DNA of 42,186 bases from Brucella daejeonensis (lineage in GTDB: Bacteria > Pseudomonadota > Alphaproteobacteria > Rhizobiales > Rhizobiaceae): contig NZ_JACIJG010000027.1 of the NCBI RefSeq assembly GCF_014199265.1, positions 1 through 42,186 on the forward strand, read 5' to 3'. A program made the translations under genes and the position numbers. This document shows, in pieces, positions 24,581-31,821 of this stretch. Each line of letters starts with the position of its first letter. The first letter of the stretch is position 1. The notes under the pieces are model-generated. The model was given only the letters and a program-made list of their open reading frames with translations, was not told the origin of the DNA and searched no databases.

Positions 24581-24823
24581 TCAGACAATCCCGCCATCCG
24601 CATAGCTACGGGCGTTCGCCATTATCAGGTCGAACTGATGTTGCGGCATACTGACCGGGAAAATGAACTCGGTGCCGTCGTCATAAGCCATCTTGATGTT
24701 GGTGTGCACCTCATCAAGCGGCACAATCTCGGTGGGCTTCTCCGCCCTTGGCAGCGCCATTGCAGGAACGGCAGCTGCTACAGGAGCGAGGCCGAGGAAT
24801 GAAAGGAAGCGTCTACGGTTCAT
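24581..24823 (-). CDS. Small secreted protein with Tat-type signal peptide, 80 aa
   Basis: From the ATG at 24821-24823 (GGAG 7 bases upstream, ATGA overlap with the preceding stop) the protein begins MNRRRFLSFLGLAPVAAAV. This is a twin-arginine motif, a short hydrophobic core and an Ala-X-Ala site near residue 24. The mature part is about 55 aa and acidic, with MAYDDGTEFIFPVSMPQH. A Tat signal on a phage protein is uncommon. Its function is unknown. Confidence 0.65.
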   Translation of the reverse strand: MNRRRFLSFLGLAPVAAAVPAMALPRAEKPTEIVPLDEVHTNIKMAYDDGTEFIFPVSMPQHQFDLIMANARSYADGGIV

Positions 24824-25077
24824 GCTGCTTCTCCAGCGTGGTTTGCAATGCACCCGGTGCGCCAATCATGGCTCGGGACATCGCCCTCGGTGATGATTGC
24901 GAATGCTGACGGTTTGTACTTAGATATCGGCTCTCGCTTGCCTGTCTTCGGCCACCAAGCGCATTCGTTACCGTTGAAGCCCCATACGGCCTTAACGACA
25001 GTGCCGTCTTTCATCTTGAGAACGGCAACCGTTCCGTAGCTGACCGTCGCTGCCATATTTATCGGCTGCCAGTTCAT
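24820..25077 (-). CDS. Hypothetical phage protein, 85 aa
   Basis: The protein starts MNWQPINMAATVSYGTVAVL and contains KDGTVVKAVWGFNGNECAWWP and HDWRTGCI. The beta-like, Trp-rich pattern recalls small accessory proteins of phages, but no family is certain. The ATG at 25075-25077 has GAGGA about 6 bases upstream, so a 37-residue upstream extension is discarded. Confidence 0.6.
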   Translation of the reverse strand: MNWQPINMAATVSYGTVAVLKMKDGTVVKAVWGFNGNECAWWPKTGKREPISKYKPSAFAIITEGDVPSHDWRTGCIANHAGEAA

Positions 25078-25239
25078 ATCCGTTCCTCTGTTGGTATCTT
25101 CCGGGCCTGCCCACTTCACACCGCTTAATGCAGGGTTGCAGCCCCGGAGCGACCAGTGTTGAGTTCTACACCCGCGAGTGAAAGCCATGGTCTAGCCGCC
25201 CGGTGGAGCTAGGTGAAAGATGTCGCTCCCTATGATGCG

Positions 25240-25262
25240 AAAAACCCCGCACGATGGCGGGG
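25240..25262 (-). terminator. Intrinsic terminator (minus strand)
   Basis: CCCCGC pairs with GCGGGG (25245-25250 with 25257-25262) around a 6-nt loop, followed on the minus strand by TTTTT (25244-25240). It lies upstream of the 24820-25077 gene, so minus transcripts entering this late block meet a second stop. Confidence 0.72.
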
Positions 25263-25322
25263 CTGATTGCTGGTCGCATATTTAGACAGATGCGCTATCC
25301 TGATGAAAACAGGAGGGCAGCA

Positions 25323-25523
25323 ATGTACCAGATCAAGGTATTAGAACTTCTCGCAGACGGTACGTCACGGCCACATGAGTTCACCGAAATGGAAACTGCT
25401 CAGGATTTCGTCAGACACGCAACCTTCGACTTGAAGGTCTGGATAGAAAAGTACGGTATCTTTGATCGTGACGACTTCCTGAAACTCCGGTCTATGCCGC
25501 AGGATGAAGCCATCCCATTTTAG
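25323..25523 (+). CDS. Small plus-strand hypothetical protein, 66 aa
   Basis: An ATG at 25323 follows AGGAGGGCAGCA, a near-perfect Shine-Dalgarno context. The acidic product (MYQIKVLELLADGTSRPHEF, VWIEKYGIFDRDDFLKL) looks like a genuine protein but belongs to no family I know. It is the only plus-strand gene between 5 and 32 kb and is bracketed by two minus-strand terminators, so it is probably an independent unit, perhaps expressed in the lysogen. Confidence 0.6.
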   Translation: MYQIKVLELLADGTSRPHEFTEMETAQDFVRHATFDLKVWIEKYGIFDRDDFLKLRSMPQDEAIPF

Positions 25524-25542
25524 TTTCGTGCCTCTCTCCAAT

Positions 25543-25571
25543 GAAAAAGCCGCCACCCGAAGGCGACGGCT
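25543..25571 (-). terminator. Intrinsic terminator with TTCG tetraloop
   Basis: On the minus strand AGCCGTCGCC pairs with GGTGGCGGCT (25571-25562 with 25557-25548, two G-T pairs) around TTCG, followed by TTTTT. It starts 4 nt after the stop of the 25575-25778 gene. Confidence 0.85.
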
Positions 25572-25574
25572 GAA

Positions 25575-25778
25575 TTACTCGCGAATATCGTCAAATGACT
25601 TGGTACGCGGCGCTTGATCGTGCGGCCCTCTGGCGAAGACAACCATGTCACCGTCGGCTATTTCTCGGCGCGCCCTCAAGTCCCATCCGCGATGAATGAA
25701 GTGTGGTGGCCCGAAAGCTTTGACCGCTGACCAGTATTCCTCACCACAAAACCCGACGAAGTGGACACATCGTTTCAT
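25575..25778 (-). CDS. Conserved phage protein, 67 aa
   Basis: The protein reads KRCVHFVGFCGEEYWSAVKA, then FIHRGWDLRARREIADGDMV. It belongs to a recurring small phage family of unknown function. The ATG at 25776-25778 has AGAGG 8 bases upstream. An intrinsic terminator follows its stop at once, so it ends a transcript that starts in or beyond the gene-free region to its right. Confidence 0.65.
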   Translation of the reverse strand: MKRCVHFVGFCGEEYWSAVKAFGPPHFIHRGWDLRARREIADGDMVVFARGPHDQAPRTKSFDDIRE

Positions 25779-26260
25779 CTGGGCGACCTCTGATACACGG
25801 TGGCCTACCACCATACGGATAGGTCAGAACGGGACTACGGCAGGCTTGCAAGGCTCCGCGCTATATGGGCGCGGCTACCGCTATTTCGGCCCCTCTGGAA
25901 ACACACCAGACGCATGACCGCCGTTCTGATTTGTTTGCCCTCATGTCTCGCGCTACCCGGATTAGTGGGGCGGTACTGCATGAGGGCGGATATGTGCGCT
26001 AGTCGGACCCTTTCGGGCGAGGCTCTCACAACGTCTTTACGCCACCATTAACCGACTACGGCTATCTTCGCTGGCCGCCAGCTATATGCGAGCCGTGGGG
26101 CTTATCGCTGTTTGCTATATCCCACGGTAGGCCTTGCAATCGCCTTGCTGCTCGCATTCTGTGTGCGCCGAGCGCCAAATCTCTCGGTAACTCTACACCC
26201 TTGCGGGGAGGACGGCCTTGGCATTCACCGCGTCTCGCACATTCTGTTGAGGCGCTGCCT
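25779..26260. other. Gene-free, hairpin-rich stretch before the late genes
   Basis: No convincing gene is present; open frames here are short and low in protein-like sequence. A perfect 9-bp inverted repeat, GCCCTCATG/CATGAGGGC (25937-25945 with 25979-25987), is the clearest feature. It lies between the probable late regulator block and the late genes, so a late promoter, antitermination site or small RNA would fit. No -35/-10 pair could be assigned with confidence. Confidence 0.5.
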
Positions 26261-26548
26261 CTATCCGTAAACCTTCGACCAGTCACGTTGTAGGCGCTGC
26301 CAGTCGTCGGCCATGTTCTCGGCTATGGTCTTCTGCTTCCACCACTTCCGAGGGTTGCCGCACATGAAGCAAGAGCAGCACTTCAGATGATCGGCGTTCC
26401 GTGCCTTCTCATCACGCGGATAAACCCGCTTGGCTTTCGCCTTCATGCGCAACTTGTCAGCGATGCGTCTTGCTCTCTTGGCGATCATGACTTTCACCGT
26501 GTCTGGCGCTGTGGGAGGATTTGCACCTCCCGGCAACCGGTTGGACAT
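26261..26548 (-). CDS. Small Cys-rich basic protein, 95 aa
   Basis: The protein starts MSNRLPGGANPPTAPDTVKV, continues with a very basic helix and carries HLKCCSCFMCGNPRKWW, a Cys cluster likely to bind zinc. Similar CSCxMCGNPR proteins occur in many phages with no known role. A weak AGG precedes the ATG at 26546-26548. A longer frame to 26659 would overlap the upstream gene, and a shorter start at 26488 is possible. Confidence 0.68.
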   Translation of the reverse strand: MSNRLPGGANPPTAPDTVKVMIAKRARRIADKLRMKAKAKRVYPRDEKARNADHLKCCSCFMCGNPRKWWKQKTIAENMADDWQRLQRDWSKVYG

Positions 26549-26573
26549 TCGGTCGCCTGCTACTTGCACCCGC

Positions 26574-27206
26574 TTATGCCGCCTTACGCCTTTCAGCGTA
26601 CTTCTGGCGGCGTCTTTCGTTTCGGGCTTCTGCCCAACTGAAATCCGGTCCGGTTTCACCGTGCGTTAGCGAGAAATCATCCCGCCATGTCAGCACCTTT
26701 TCGCTGCCCGCATGGTCTCCGATTGTGACATCAATCTGCCCGGTTTCAGGGCAAACATGCAACACCCCTTCTAGGCCTTTTTTGTAATTTTGGCCGTTAA
26801 TGCGGGCAATCTCACCGAAAATCTCTAAAATCGCCCGGTTTTTTCGCTTTCTTCCCGTTTCTCTGGTGAAGCAATGCTTGGTGCACCATTTGCCAAACGG
26901 CGTCCCGCCAGCTTGTGCGTTGGCCCATGCCCAGAGACAACGGCGGCGCATATCGTCCTTCACTGAAAGGATAAGCTGGTTGCACCGTTCCCACTCTGAT
27001 ACGTCTTGCGTCGTCAGCTTGGTCTTGGCGAACATCTCGGCGCGATGCTCTTTATGCCGCTCATCGCCCCATTCACGCATTTCAGCCCAGCTATGGACAT
27101 ATCCCAGGCTCTGCGCCTTCAACTGCTTCGGCTTCGCTGTCTGTGGCAACCGCCGGTCAACTTCTGCGCCTCGGATGAACAGTTCAGCTATTTCCAACGG
27201 CGTCAT
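26574..27206 (-). CDS. DUF6362-like protein, possible late-gene regulator
   Basis: This 210-aa protein is mainly helical and basic. RRRCLWAWANAQAGGTPFGK, then KHCFTRETGRKRKNRAILEI, resembles an HTH and the arrangement in DUF6362 proteins that precede terminase genes. Its place, after the replication genes and before the gene-free stretch and late operon, is that of lambda Q, so a late-gene activator or antiterminator is plausible but inferred. ATGA overlap fixes the start. Confidence 0.6.
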   Translation of the reverse strand: MTPLEIAELFIRGAEVDRRLPQTAKPKQLKAQSLGYVHSWAEMREWGDERHKEHRAEMFAKTKLTTQDVSEWERCNQLILSVKDDMRRRCLWAWANAQAGGTPFGKWCTKHCFTRETGRKRKNRAILEIFGEIARINGQNYKKGLEGVLHVCPETGQIDVTIGDHAGSEKVLTWRDDFSLTHGETGPDFSWAEARNERRRQKYAERRKAA

Positions 27207-27649
27207 GCTGTCCTCCTGTCATCGAGCAAATCTAATTGATCTGCATTCGGTCCAAAGCGTCGGTATATACGTTCAAATACCACGCCAGATAATGCGTGTC
27301 TTTGTGGGACAACGCCGGAAAGGTCGTTCATCATGAATTGAAGGCGTCCTAGCGGTATTGCATCCCATAATTCAAGCCATGCGGACGGATCGCGCTCGAT
27401 CAGGCCACGGTTGGCAATCACCATATCCGAGGCCATCCACCACGAGTATTCATCAAGATACGCCCGATTGTTGGAGGTTTCCGCCAATGTGGTCATGACC
27501 AAGCGGAAATGACCTTCTCCGTGGTTGCGCAGTATCCGGTCTAGTGTGGCGACCGCCCGTGTTTCGCCAATATCCGGGTATCGGTGAGCATCCACGATCT
27601 TGATGCCGTACTCTGCGCATATCGAATAAACACGAGGGTCAACTGTCAT
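27203..27649 (-). CDS. Conserved phage hypothetical protein, 148 aa
   Basis: The protein contains TLDRILRNHGEGHFRLVMTT and YLDEYSWWMASDMVIANRG, segments I associate with a recurrent unassigned protein of alphaproteobacterial prophages. The ATG at 27647-27649 overlaps the DUF3310 stop as ATGA. It belongs to the replication operon; no function can be read from sequence. Confidence 0.65.
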   Translation of the reverse strand: MTVDPRVYSICAEYGIKIVDAHRYPDIGETRAVATLDRILRNHGEGHFRLVMTTLAETSNNRAYLDEYSWWMASDMVIANRGLIERDPSAWLELWDAIPLGRLQFMMNDLSGVVPQRHALSGVVFERIYRRFGPNADQLDLLDDRRTA

Positions 27650-27864
27650 TCCGTCACCCTCACCCGCTTGCGCTTCTTGATTTCCCGGTCGATGTACCAA
27701 CGGGCTTTCTCCAGGTCTTCAATCGCGTCCTGTTTCAGATCGCAACGCCAGATGTATTTCACGGCATTCCCCAGATTGAAGCCCATGTGTTCCGTGATCT
27801 GGATGCATTCAATCCCGCTTGGATGGCCGGTGTAGTGGGCTGGACGGTTCACGTTGTCAGTCAT
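27646..27864 (-). CDS. DUF3310 family protein
   Basis: This 72-aa protein shows the DUF3310 pattern almost complete: VNRPAHYTGHPSGIECIQ, GFNLGNAVKYIWRCDLKQDA and DLEKARWYIDREI. The family is common in phage replication modules and has been described as nucleotide-kinase-like, but activity is not established. ATGA overlap with the preceding stop. Confidence 0.88.
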   Translation of the reverse strand: MTDNVNRPAHYTGHPSGIECIQITEHMGFNLGNAVKYIWRCDLKQDAIEDLEKARWYIDREIKKRKRVRVTE

Positions 27865-28169
27865 GCTGCCGCCTTCTTTCTCTCAACCTGGATAACCTTC
27901 CCGTTCTTCCGTATCGGCTGGAGTGTCGGGAATAGCTTCTCTGCCTCTGTGCGGGCCGCTGACGCTGTTTCACCGCAGCGTAGGTATTCGGTGTTCATAT
28001 AGGCGAGAAGGTCTTGCAGCGCCCGTTCTGTGGCTTCCAGCTTGGATCGGTACACAATGGGCTTGTCTCCCTCTCCCATTACGGGCTTCGGTCTGCCGTC
28101 GCGGGCGAAGCGGAGCATCACGTAGTAGCCCATAGGCACTTCTTTCAGGTAGGCGGCGAAGCAATTCAT
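27861..28169 (-). CDS. Hypothetical protein in replication operon, 102 aa
   Basis: The product starts MNCFAAYLKEVPMGYYVMLR and is followed by RDGRPKPVMGEGDKPI and a helical, basic C-terminus (EAEKLFPTLQPIRKNGKVIQ). No family is recognised. ATGA overlap with the helicase stop supports the start and co-expression; a shorter start at the second Met is also possible. Confidence 0.58.
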   Translation of the reverse strand: MNCFAAYLKEVPMGYYVMLRFARDGRPKPVMGEGDKPIVYRSKLEATERALQDLLAYMNTEYLRCGETASAARTEAEKLFPTLQPIRKNGKVIQVERKKAAA

Positions 28170-29605
28170 TGCAGGAACCCTTCGAAAGCTGCTGGCATCT
28201 CAGGAGTGCCCGATTTGAACAGGGTGAACTCGGCTTCGAACTCGATTTCAGCGGATTGTCCCGGCTCGCCACGTCTGCGCTTGTGGTTGATGATCCATGC
28301 CTTGCCCTTGCTTCCTTCGTATCGGCGCACAAGGTCGTCGCGCTTTTCCTGCCGGTACTCCTGTGGGATCAGTTCCTTGTAGAGCGGTTCGGGCCGGTAC
28401 AGGGAGAACCACACATCCAGGTTCTGCTTGACGCCGCCGCCGCCGTAGGCGTCACCCATCATTGGCCGTAGGCTGCCGCCGGTCTTCCAACGTGCCTTCC
28501 ATTCGTCATTACGCTGGATCAGGATCACGATTGCCACATCAAGGCTCTTCGCTATGGCTTTCAGGCCCCGATAGAGTGCATTGACGCGCTCTGCGAATAT
28601 CTCGCCTGCCTTGCCGGGTAACTGGATCATTTTGGCGTGGTCGATGAATACCAGATCAAGCCCGACTGATTTTTTCATCGCTTCCATCTTGATACGAATG
28701 TCAGACAGGCTGCATTCAGCGAACGAAACGATGTCGAATGGGATATTCGTGGATTTCATCATCTCGCCTTCGATCCGCTCCTTCTCGGTCGTGTTCAGGG
28801 CGAAGGCATCCAAACGGTCGAGGCTAATCCGGCTTGCTTGCGCAGCCGCCTGCAAAGCTGCCTCTTCATCGGTGATTTCAATGGAGAAGAATGCGGTTCG
28901 ATATCCAGCCAAGGCGGCATGACGGCACTGTGTGAGGGAAAAGGATGTCTTGCCGCCGCCACTATCTGACATGAACCCGATAAGGTTGCCGTGTCGAATA
29001 TCACCCACTGCCTGGGTAATCTCTGGCAGGAACCACGGGATGAGCTTGTTTCCGTTCAGGCTGTCCTTTGCTACTCGGTCGATAGCCTTGGGCAATAGGA
29101 CGCCGTACTTCATCGAACCGGCGCGCTCGTTACCTTCCTGCGCAATTTCGGTCAGCCGATCCGATGCCATGCCAATGAGTTTTTCTGGCGTCATATCGAC
29201 CGGCATGTTCACGCTCATGTCGCGAAGATCATAGGCGAGATTGACAAGCTCCTGCCGGGACCATCGTTCAAGGATCACGCGGGCATTGTCGTAGGCGTGG
29301 AACGAACCGACCGCTTCAAGCGAAAGGCGCATCAGGTATTCTTTCAGCGTCAGTTCACCGATCTTTGCATTCTCAGGCAGGTACTGCTTCATAGTGACGG
29401 GGTTCGCCGCCCTGCCCTCGGCAATCATCTTCCCGGCCACTTCATAAACTTCCCGGTGAAGTGGCTCGCTGAAATGCTTCGGCTGCAAGATACCAGCAAC
29501 GCGCCAATACGATGCATTGTCGATCATGATGGCACCGAGCAGCGCCTGCTCGGCTTCGATGGACGTTGGCGGCTCTGGCCTGATTTCTCGTTCGTGGTAG
29601 CTCAT
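28166..29605 (-). CDS. Replicative DNA helicase, DnaB family
   Basis: This 479-aa protein has a DnaB N-terminal domain (EAEQALLGAIMIDNASYWRV, 17-130), a linker and a RecA-like motor domain. Walker A is SDSGGGKTS (213-221), Walker B lies in LDLVFIDHAKM, and a DNA-binding loop region and C-terminal Arg-rich part follow. It should unwind the phage fork and may be loaded by the DnaA-like initiator encoded just upstream. It overlaps the resolvase gene by ATGA. Confidence 0.93.
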   Translation of the reverse strand: MSYHEREIRPEPPTSIEAEQALLGAIMIDNASYWRVAGILQPKHFSEPLHREVYEVAGKMIAEGRAANPVTMKQYLPENAKIGELTLKEYLMRLSLEAVGSFHAYDNARVILERWSRQELVNLAYDLRDMSVNMPVDMTPEKLIGMASDRLTEIAQEGNERAGSMKYGVLLPKAIDRVAKDSLNGNKLIPWFLPEITQAVGDIRHGNLIGFMSDSGGGKTSFSLTQCRHAALAGYRTAFFSIEITDEEAALQAAAQASRISLDRLDAFALNTTEKERIEGEMMKSTNIPFDIVSFAECSLSDIRIKMEAMKKSVGLDLVFIDHAKMIQLPGKAGEIFAERVNALYRGLKAIAKSLDVAIVILIQRNDEWKARWKTGGSLRPMMGDAYGGGGVKQNLDVWFSLYRPEPLYKELIPQEYRQEKRDDLVRRYEGSKGKAWIINHKRRRGEPGQSAEIEFEAEFTLFKSGTPEMPAAFEGFLQ

Positions 29606-30156
29606 GCCGCCCTCATCTGAAGCATCTTGTATTGCTGGGAAGCTGTGGCAGCGAAGGCAATCCCGACCGCTTCGGCGGCGTCATGCTTCTTCACCGGGAT
29701 TTTCAGCATCTGGCAGCGTTCCATTGCTGCTTTCTTCCAGTCCTTACTTGCGAACCCTGGTTTGCGGCCATATCCAAGGAACTGTGAGCGCCATGTGGAT
29801 GAAGGAATGGTCAGCCACGGTATGCGGTAGGCCGAAATGATCGCCACGGCAGCACCGGACAGGCTGGAGAGTTGCAAGGCGTTCGGGTTGATAGTCTGCT
29901 CTTCCTTCTCGCCCGCCATGTCATTGCGCTTCTTTTTGAAGGTGACGACATTGCGCATTGGCTGCTCGATAGCCACGAAGTCAGGCCGTTCCGCCTTCAA
30001 CATCGCGACCAGTTGGAGACCGATAGACGATGCTTTCTCCTCGGCATTCTCGCCGGTCGCCGTAATGATCCCGGTGCGGATCGTGCTCATTGGCGCGCTT
30101 GGATCGTACCAAGCGAAGCCGGTAGTGGTTGCTATGTCCATTCCGAGGATCAGCAT
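29602..30156 (-). CDS. RuvC-like Holliday junction resolvase
   Basis: This 184-aa RNase H-fold nuclease shows LGMDIATTTGFA (Asp7), FVAIEQP (Glu64) and KKHDAAEAVGIA (Asp159), the RuvC-type acidic residues. It would resolve branched replication or recombination intermediates before packaging. The start lies directly after the stop of a 33-aa gene whose end carries a GGGAGG ribosome binding site. Confidence 0.88.
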   Translation of the reverse strand: MLILGMDIATTTGFAWYDPSAPMSTIRTGIITATGENAEEKASSIGLQLVAMLKAERPDFVAIEQPMRNVVTFKKKRNDMAGEKEEQTINPNALQLSSLSGAAVAIISAYRIPWLTIPSSTWRSQFLGYGRKPGFASKDWKKAAMERCQMLKIPVKKHDAAEAVGIAFAATASQQYKMLQMRAA

Positions 30157-30258
30157 TCAATACCTCCCCATAACGCAGGCAACCGGGGTGAAAATCCAAG
30201 CCAGAGCTAAAAGCACACAGCCGGTGATGATGAGGGCGTTTCCGATACGTTGGCTCAT
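30157..30258 (-). CDS. Membrane micropeptide, 33 aa
   Basis: MSQRIGNALIITGCVLLALA plus AWIFTPVACVMGRY gives one membrane span. Its ATG overlaps the DnaA-like gene stop (ATGA) and its stop abuts the resolvase ATG, so it fills the gap exactly. Function unknown. Confidence 0.55.
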   Translation of the reverse strand: MSQRIGNALIITGCVLLALAWIFTPVACVMGRY

Positions 30259-30998
30259 GCTGCCCTCGCGCTGTTATCCAGGGACTGGACCGGATACGAA
30301 TTGATGCCGATCTTGCTGGATACGCTCTGACGGCCTTCGGCTGCCGCAGTCCGGTCAGTGACACCCATTTTGCGGGCGGCGTGAAGGACCGTGGTGTGGT
30401 CACGACCGCCGAATAAACGGCCAATGGTCGGAAGGCTCAGGTCCGTGCGGATCGCTACACAGTCGGCCATTGCACGATGACGGAACGGAACGAGGTCCTT
30501 AGTCCGGCGCTTACCGATGATGTCCTCATAGGTAAATTCAGTACCGGCAATGACCCGCTCGATAATGTCACGAACGGTTGGCTTGCTGTTCAGGACAATC
30601 GTTTCACCCGACGTGCTGATTAATGGCTTCGGAGGCTCATCGTTGCGAACAGTGATTGCCTTGAATGCAGCAGTGACCTTTTCGGCCTTGGTTTCTTTCT
30701 CGATCAGCTTCCGAAGCTGCTCTTCTTTCCTGCGCTTTGCCCAGACCTTTTTGACGAATGACGGGTTCATTCCGATAGGAACCCATTGCTGCTCGACGCC
30801 GGGCAGAACGAAACCAGCAGGAGACAGAATACCGCTTTCGAGGCAGGCTTCTTTCAGTTCTCCATCGGCAAGGATGATCTTTCGGAGGAGCGCAACCCTG
30901 ATCTGCATCAGTTTCGCCAGTTCGTTCACGCCGGAGACTTCCTCGATATGCCGCAATAGTTTGCGACGGCTGCCGGGTGTGAGGCTGAGTTCTGACAT
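30255..30998 (-). CDS. Replication initiator-like protein with DnaA domain IV
   Basis: This 247-aa protein ends in a DnaA C-terminal DNA-binding domain (about 140-212) with the signature LSLPTIGRLFGGRDHTTVLHA. There is no AAA+ ATPase domain. Residues 1-130 hold a basic helical region instead, with KKVWAKRRKEEQLRKLIEK. It probably binds DnaA-box-like sites and helps load the DnaB helicase, or competes with host DnaA. TAATG overlap with the LexA-like gene fixes the start. Confidence 0.8.
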   Translation of the reverse strand: MSELSLTPGSRRKLLRHIEEVSGVNELAKLMQIRVALLRKIILADGELKEACLESGILSPAGFVLPGVEQQWVPIGMNPSFVKKVWAKRRKEEQLRKLIEKETKAEKVTAAFKAITVRNDEPPKPLISTSGETIVLNSKPTVRDIIERVIAGTEFTYEDIIGKRRTKDLVPFRHRAMADCVAIRTDLSLPTIGRLFGGRDHTTVLHAARKMGVTDRTAAAEGRQSVSSKIGINSYPVQSLDNSARAA

Positions 30999-31321
30999 TA
31001 CGCAGCCCTCCCCATGTAACGAGCAGCTTCTTGCACTGACTGGTGATCGCTGTAAGTCGTTCCATCCAGAACCGATAGGACCCGCCGAAGGTGATAGTCA
31101 GCGTTGAAGGCTGGCTTCAGAGCGATGCTCCGGCGTATTCCGGGGCGTCTGACGATCAAGTCTCGCTCTTCAAGCCCTTCAATGATGCGATGGACACCAG
31201 ACTTGGAATGCAAGCCAAGCGCCTCCTGGATTTCCTCATACGAAGGGCCGTAGCCCTTCTGGTCGATGAATGAACGGATGAAATCGTATGCCTGTTTCTG
31301 GCGTGGGGTCATGGAGAGCAT
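30998..31321 (-). CDS. LexA-type HTH protein without peptidase domain
   Basis: This 107-aa protein matches the LexA DNA-binding domain from TPRQKQAYDFIRSFIDQKGYG through PSYEEIQEALGLHSKSGVHR to IIEGLEERDLIVR. It then ends in a short tail (YHLRRVLSVLDGTTYS) with no S24 autocleavage domain. It could bind SOS-like operators but not be cleaved by RecA-driven self-proteolysis. It lies in the early leftward operon next to the initiator gene. Confidence 0.82.
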   Translation of the reverse strand: MLSMTPRQKQAYDFIRSFIDQKGYGPSYEEIQEALGLHSKSGVHRIIEGLEERDLIVRRPGIRRSIALKPAFNADYHLRRVLSVLDGTTYSDHQSVQEAARYMGRAA

Positions 31322-31821
31322 CAGGCAGCCTCCACGTCAGGAAAGTCGGGGTCGGAGACACCGTCCAGTGATGCGGACAGATCGATGTTCGCCAGCGACG
31401 TTCCGTCATTAAATCCGCGCTGCCATTCCTGACCTGCTTCGGTGCTGAGATCGTGCGGGTTGGTCATTTCCTTACGAAGACGCCCTGCAGCCATCCCTTC
31501 GAGATAGGCGCGCTCGGAAAGTGGGGTGCGGTCTTCATCGAAGAGATCAATCTGGCGAGCCAGACCGTGACCTAGCATTGCCGCGATGCGTAGACGGCGC
31601 TTCATCGTCTCTATGACTTCGCCACTGTCCTTCTCTTCAAGCTCGAAAGCCCACTTCACGTCTGCCTTGGTAAACCCGGCGGCTTTCAGCGTCTTATAGA
31701 CACTGTTGATCGTGCCCATCGTTCCGCCGATGTCAGACTTCAATTCCTTGATCTCGCGGAAACCGTTGAGGAAACGCTGTTCGTCAAGCTTTTCCTGATC
31801 GACGTTATGGCCTGCGTTCAT
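31321..31821 (-). CDS. Hypothetical protein with C-terminal Rmf-like region
   Basis: This 166-aa protein contains an N-terminal helical part (FREIKELKSDIGGTMGTINS). The C-terminal segment AYLEGMAAGRLRKEMTNP, then WQRGFNDG, loosely resembles ribosome modulation factor. No firm function can be given. It lies between the LexA-like and GIY-YIG genes, overlapping both (TGATG and ATGA). Confidence 0.65.
   Translation of the reverse strand: MNAGHNVDQEKLDEQRFLNGFREIKELKSDIGGTMGTINSVYKTLKAAGFTKADVKWAFELEEKDSGEVIETMKRRLRIAAMLGHGLARQIDLFDEDRTPLSERAYLEGMAAGRLRKEMTNPHDLSTEAGQEWQRGFNDGTSLANIDLSASLDGVSDPDFPDVEAA

Noticed and set aside
26062..26286. Minus-strand open frame of 74 codons in the gene-free block
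   Set aside because: The translation is Arg/Gly-rich without a plausible motif, the start has no good ribosome binding site, and it overlaps the end of the Cys-rich gene.
26495..26560. tRNA-like sequence on the minus strand (GGAGG-TGCAAAT-CCTCC then CACAGCGCCA)
   Set aside because: It looks like a T-arm and acceptor end, but no 5' acceptor strand, D-arm or 7-nt anticodon loop can be formed upstream. The bases are explained as coding sequence of the 95-aa Cys-rich protein.
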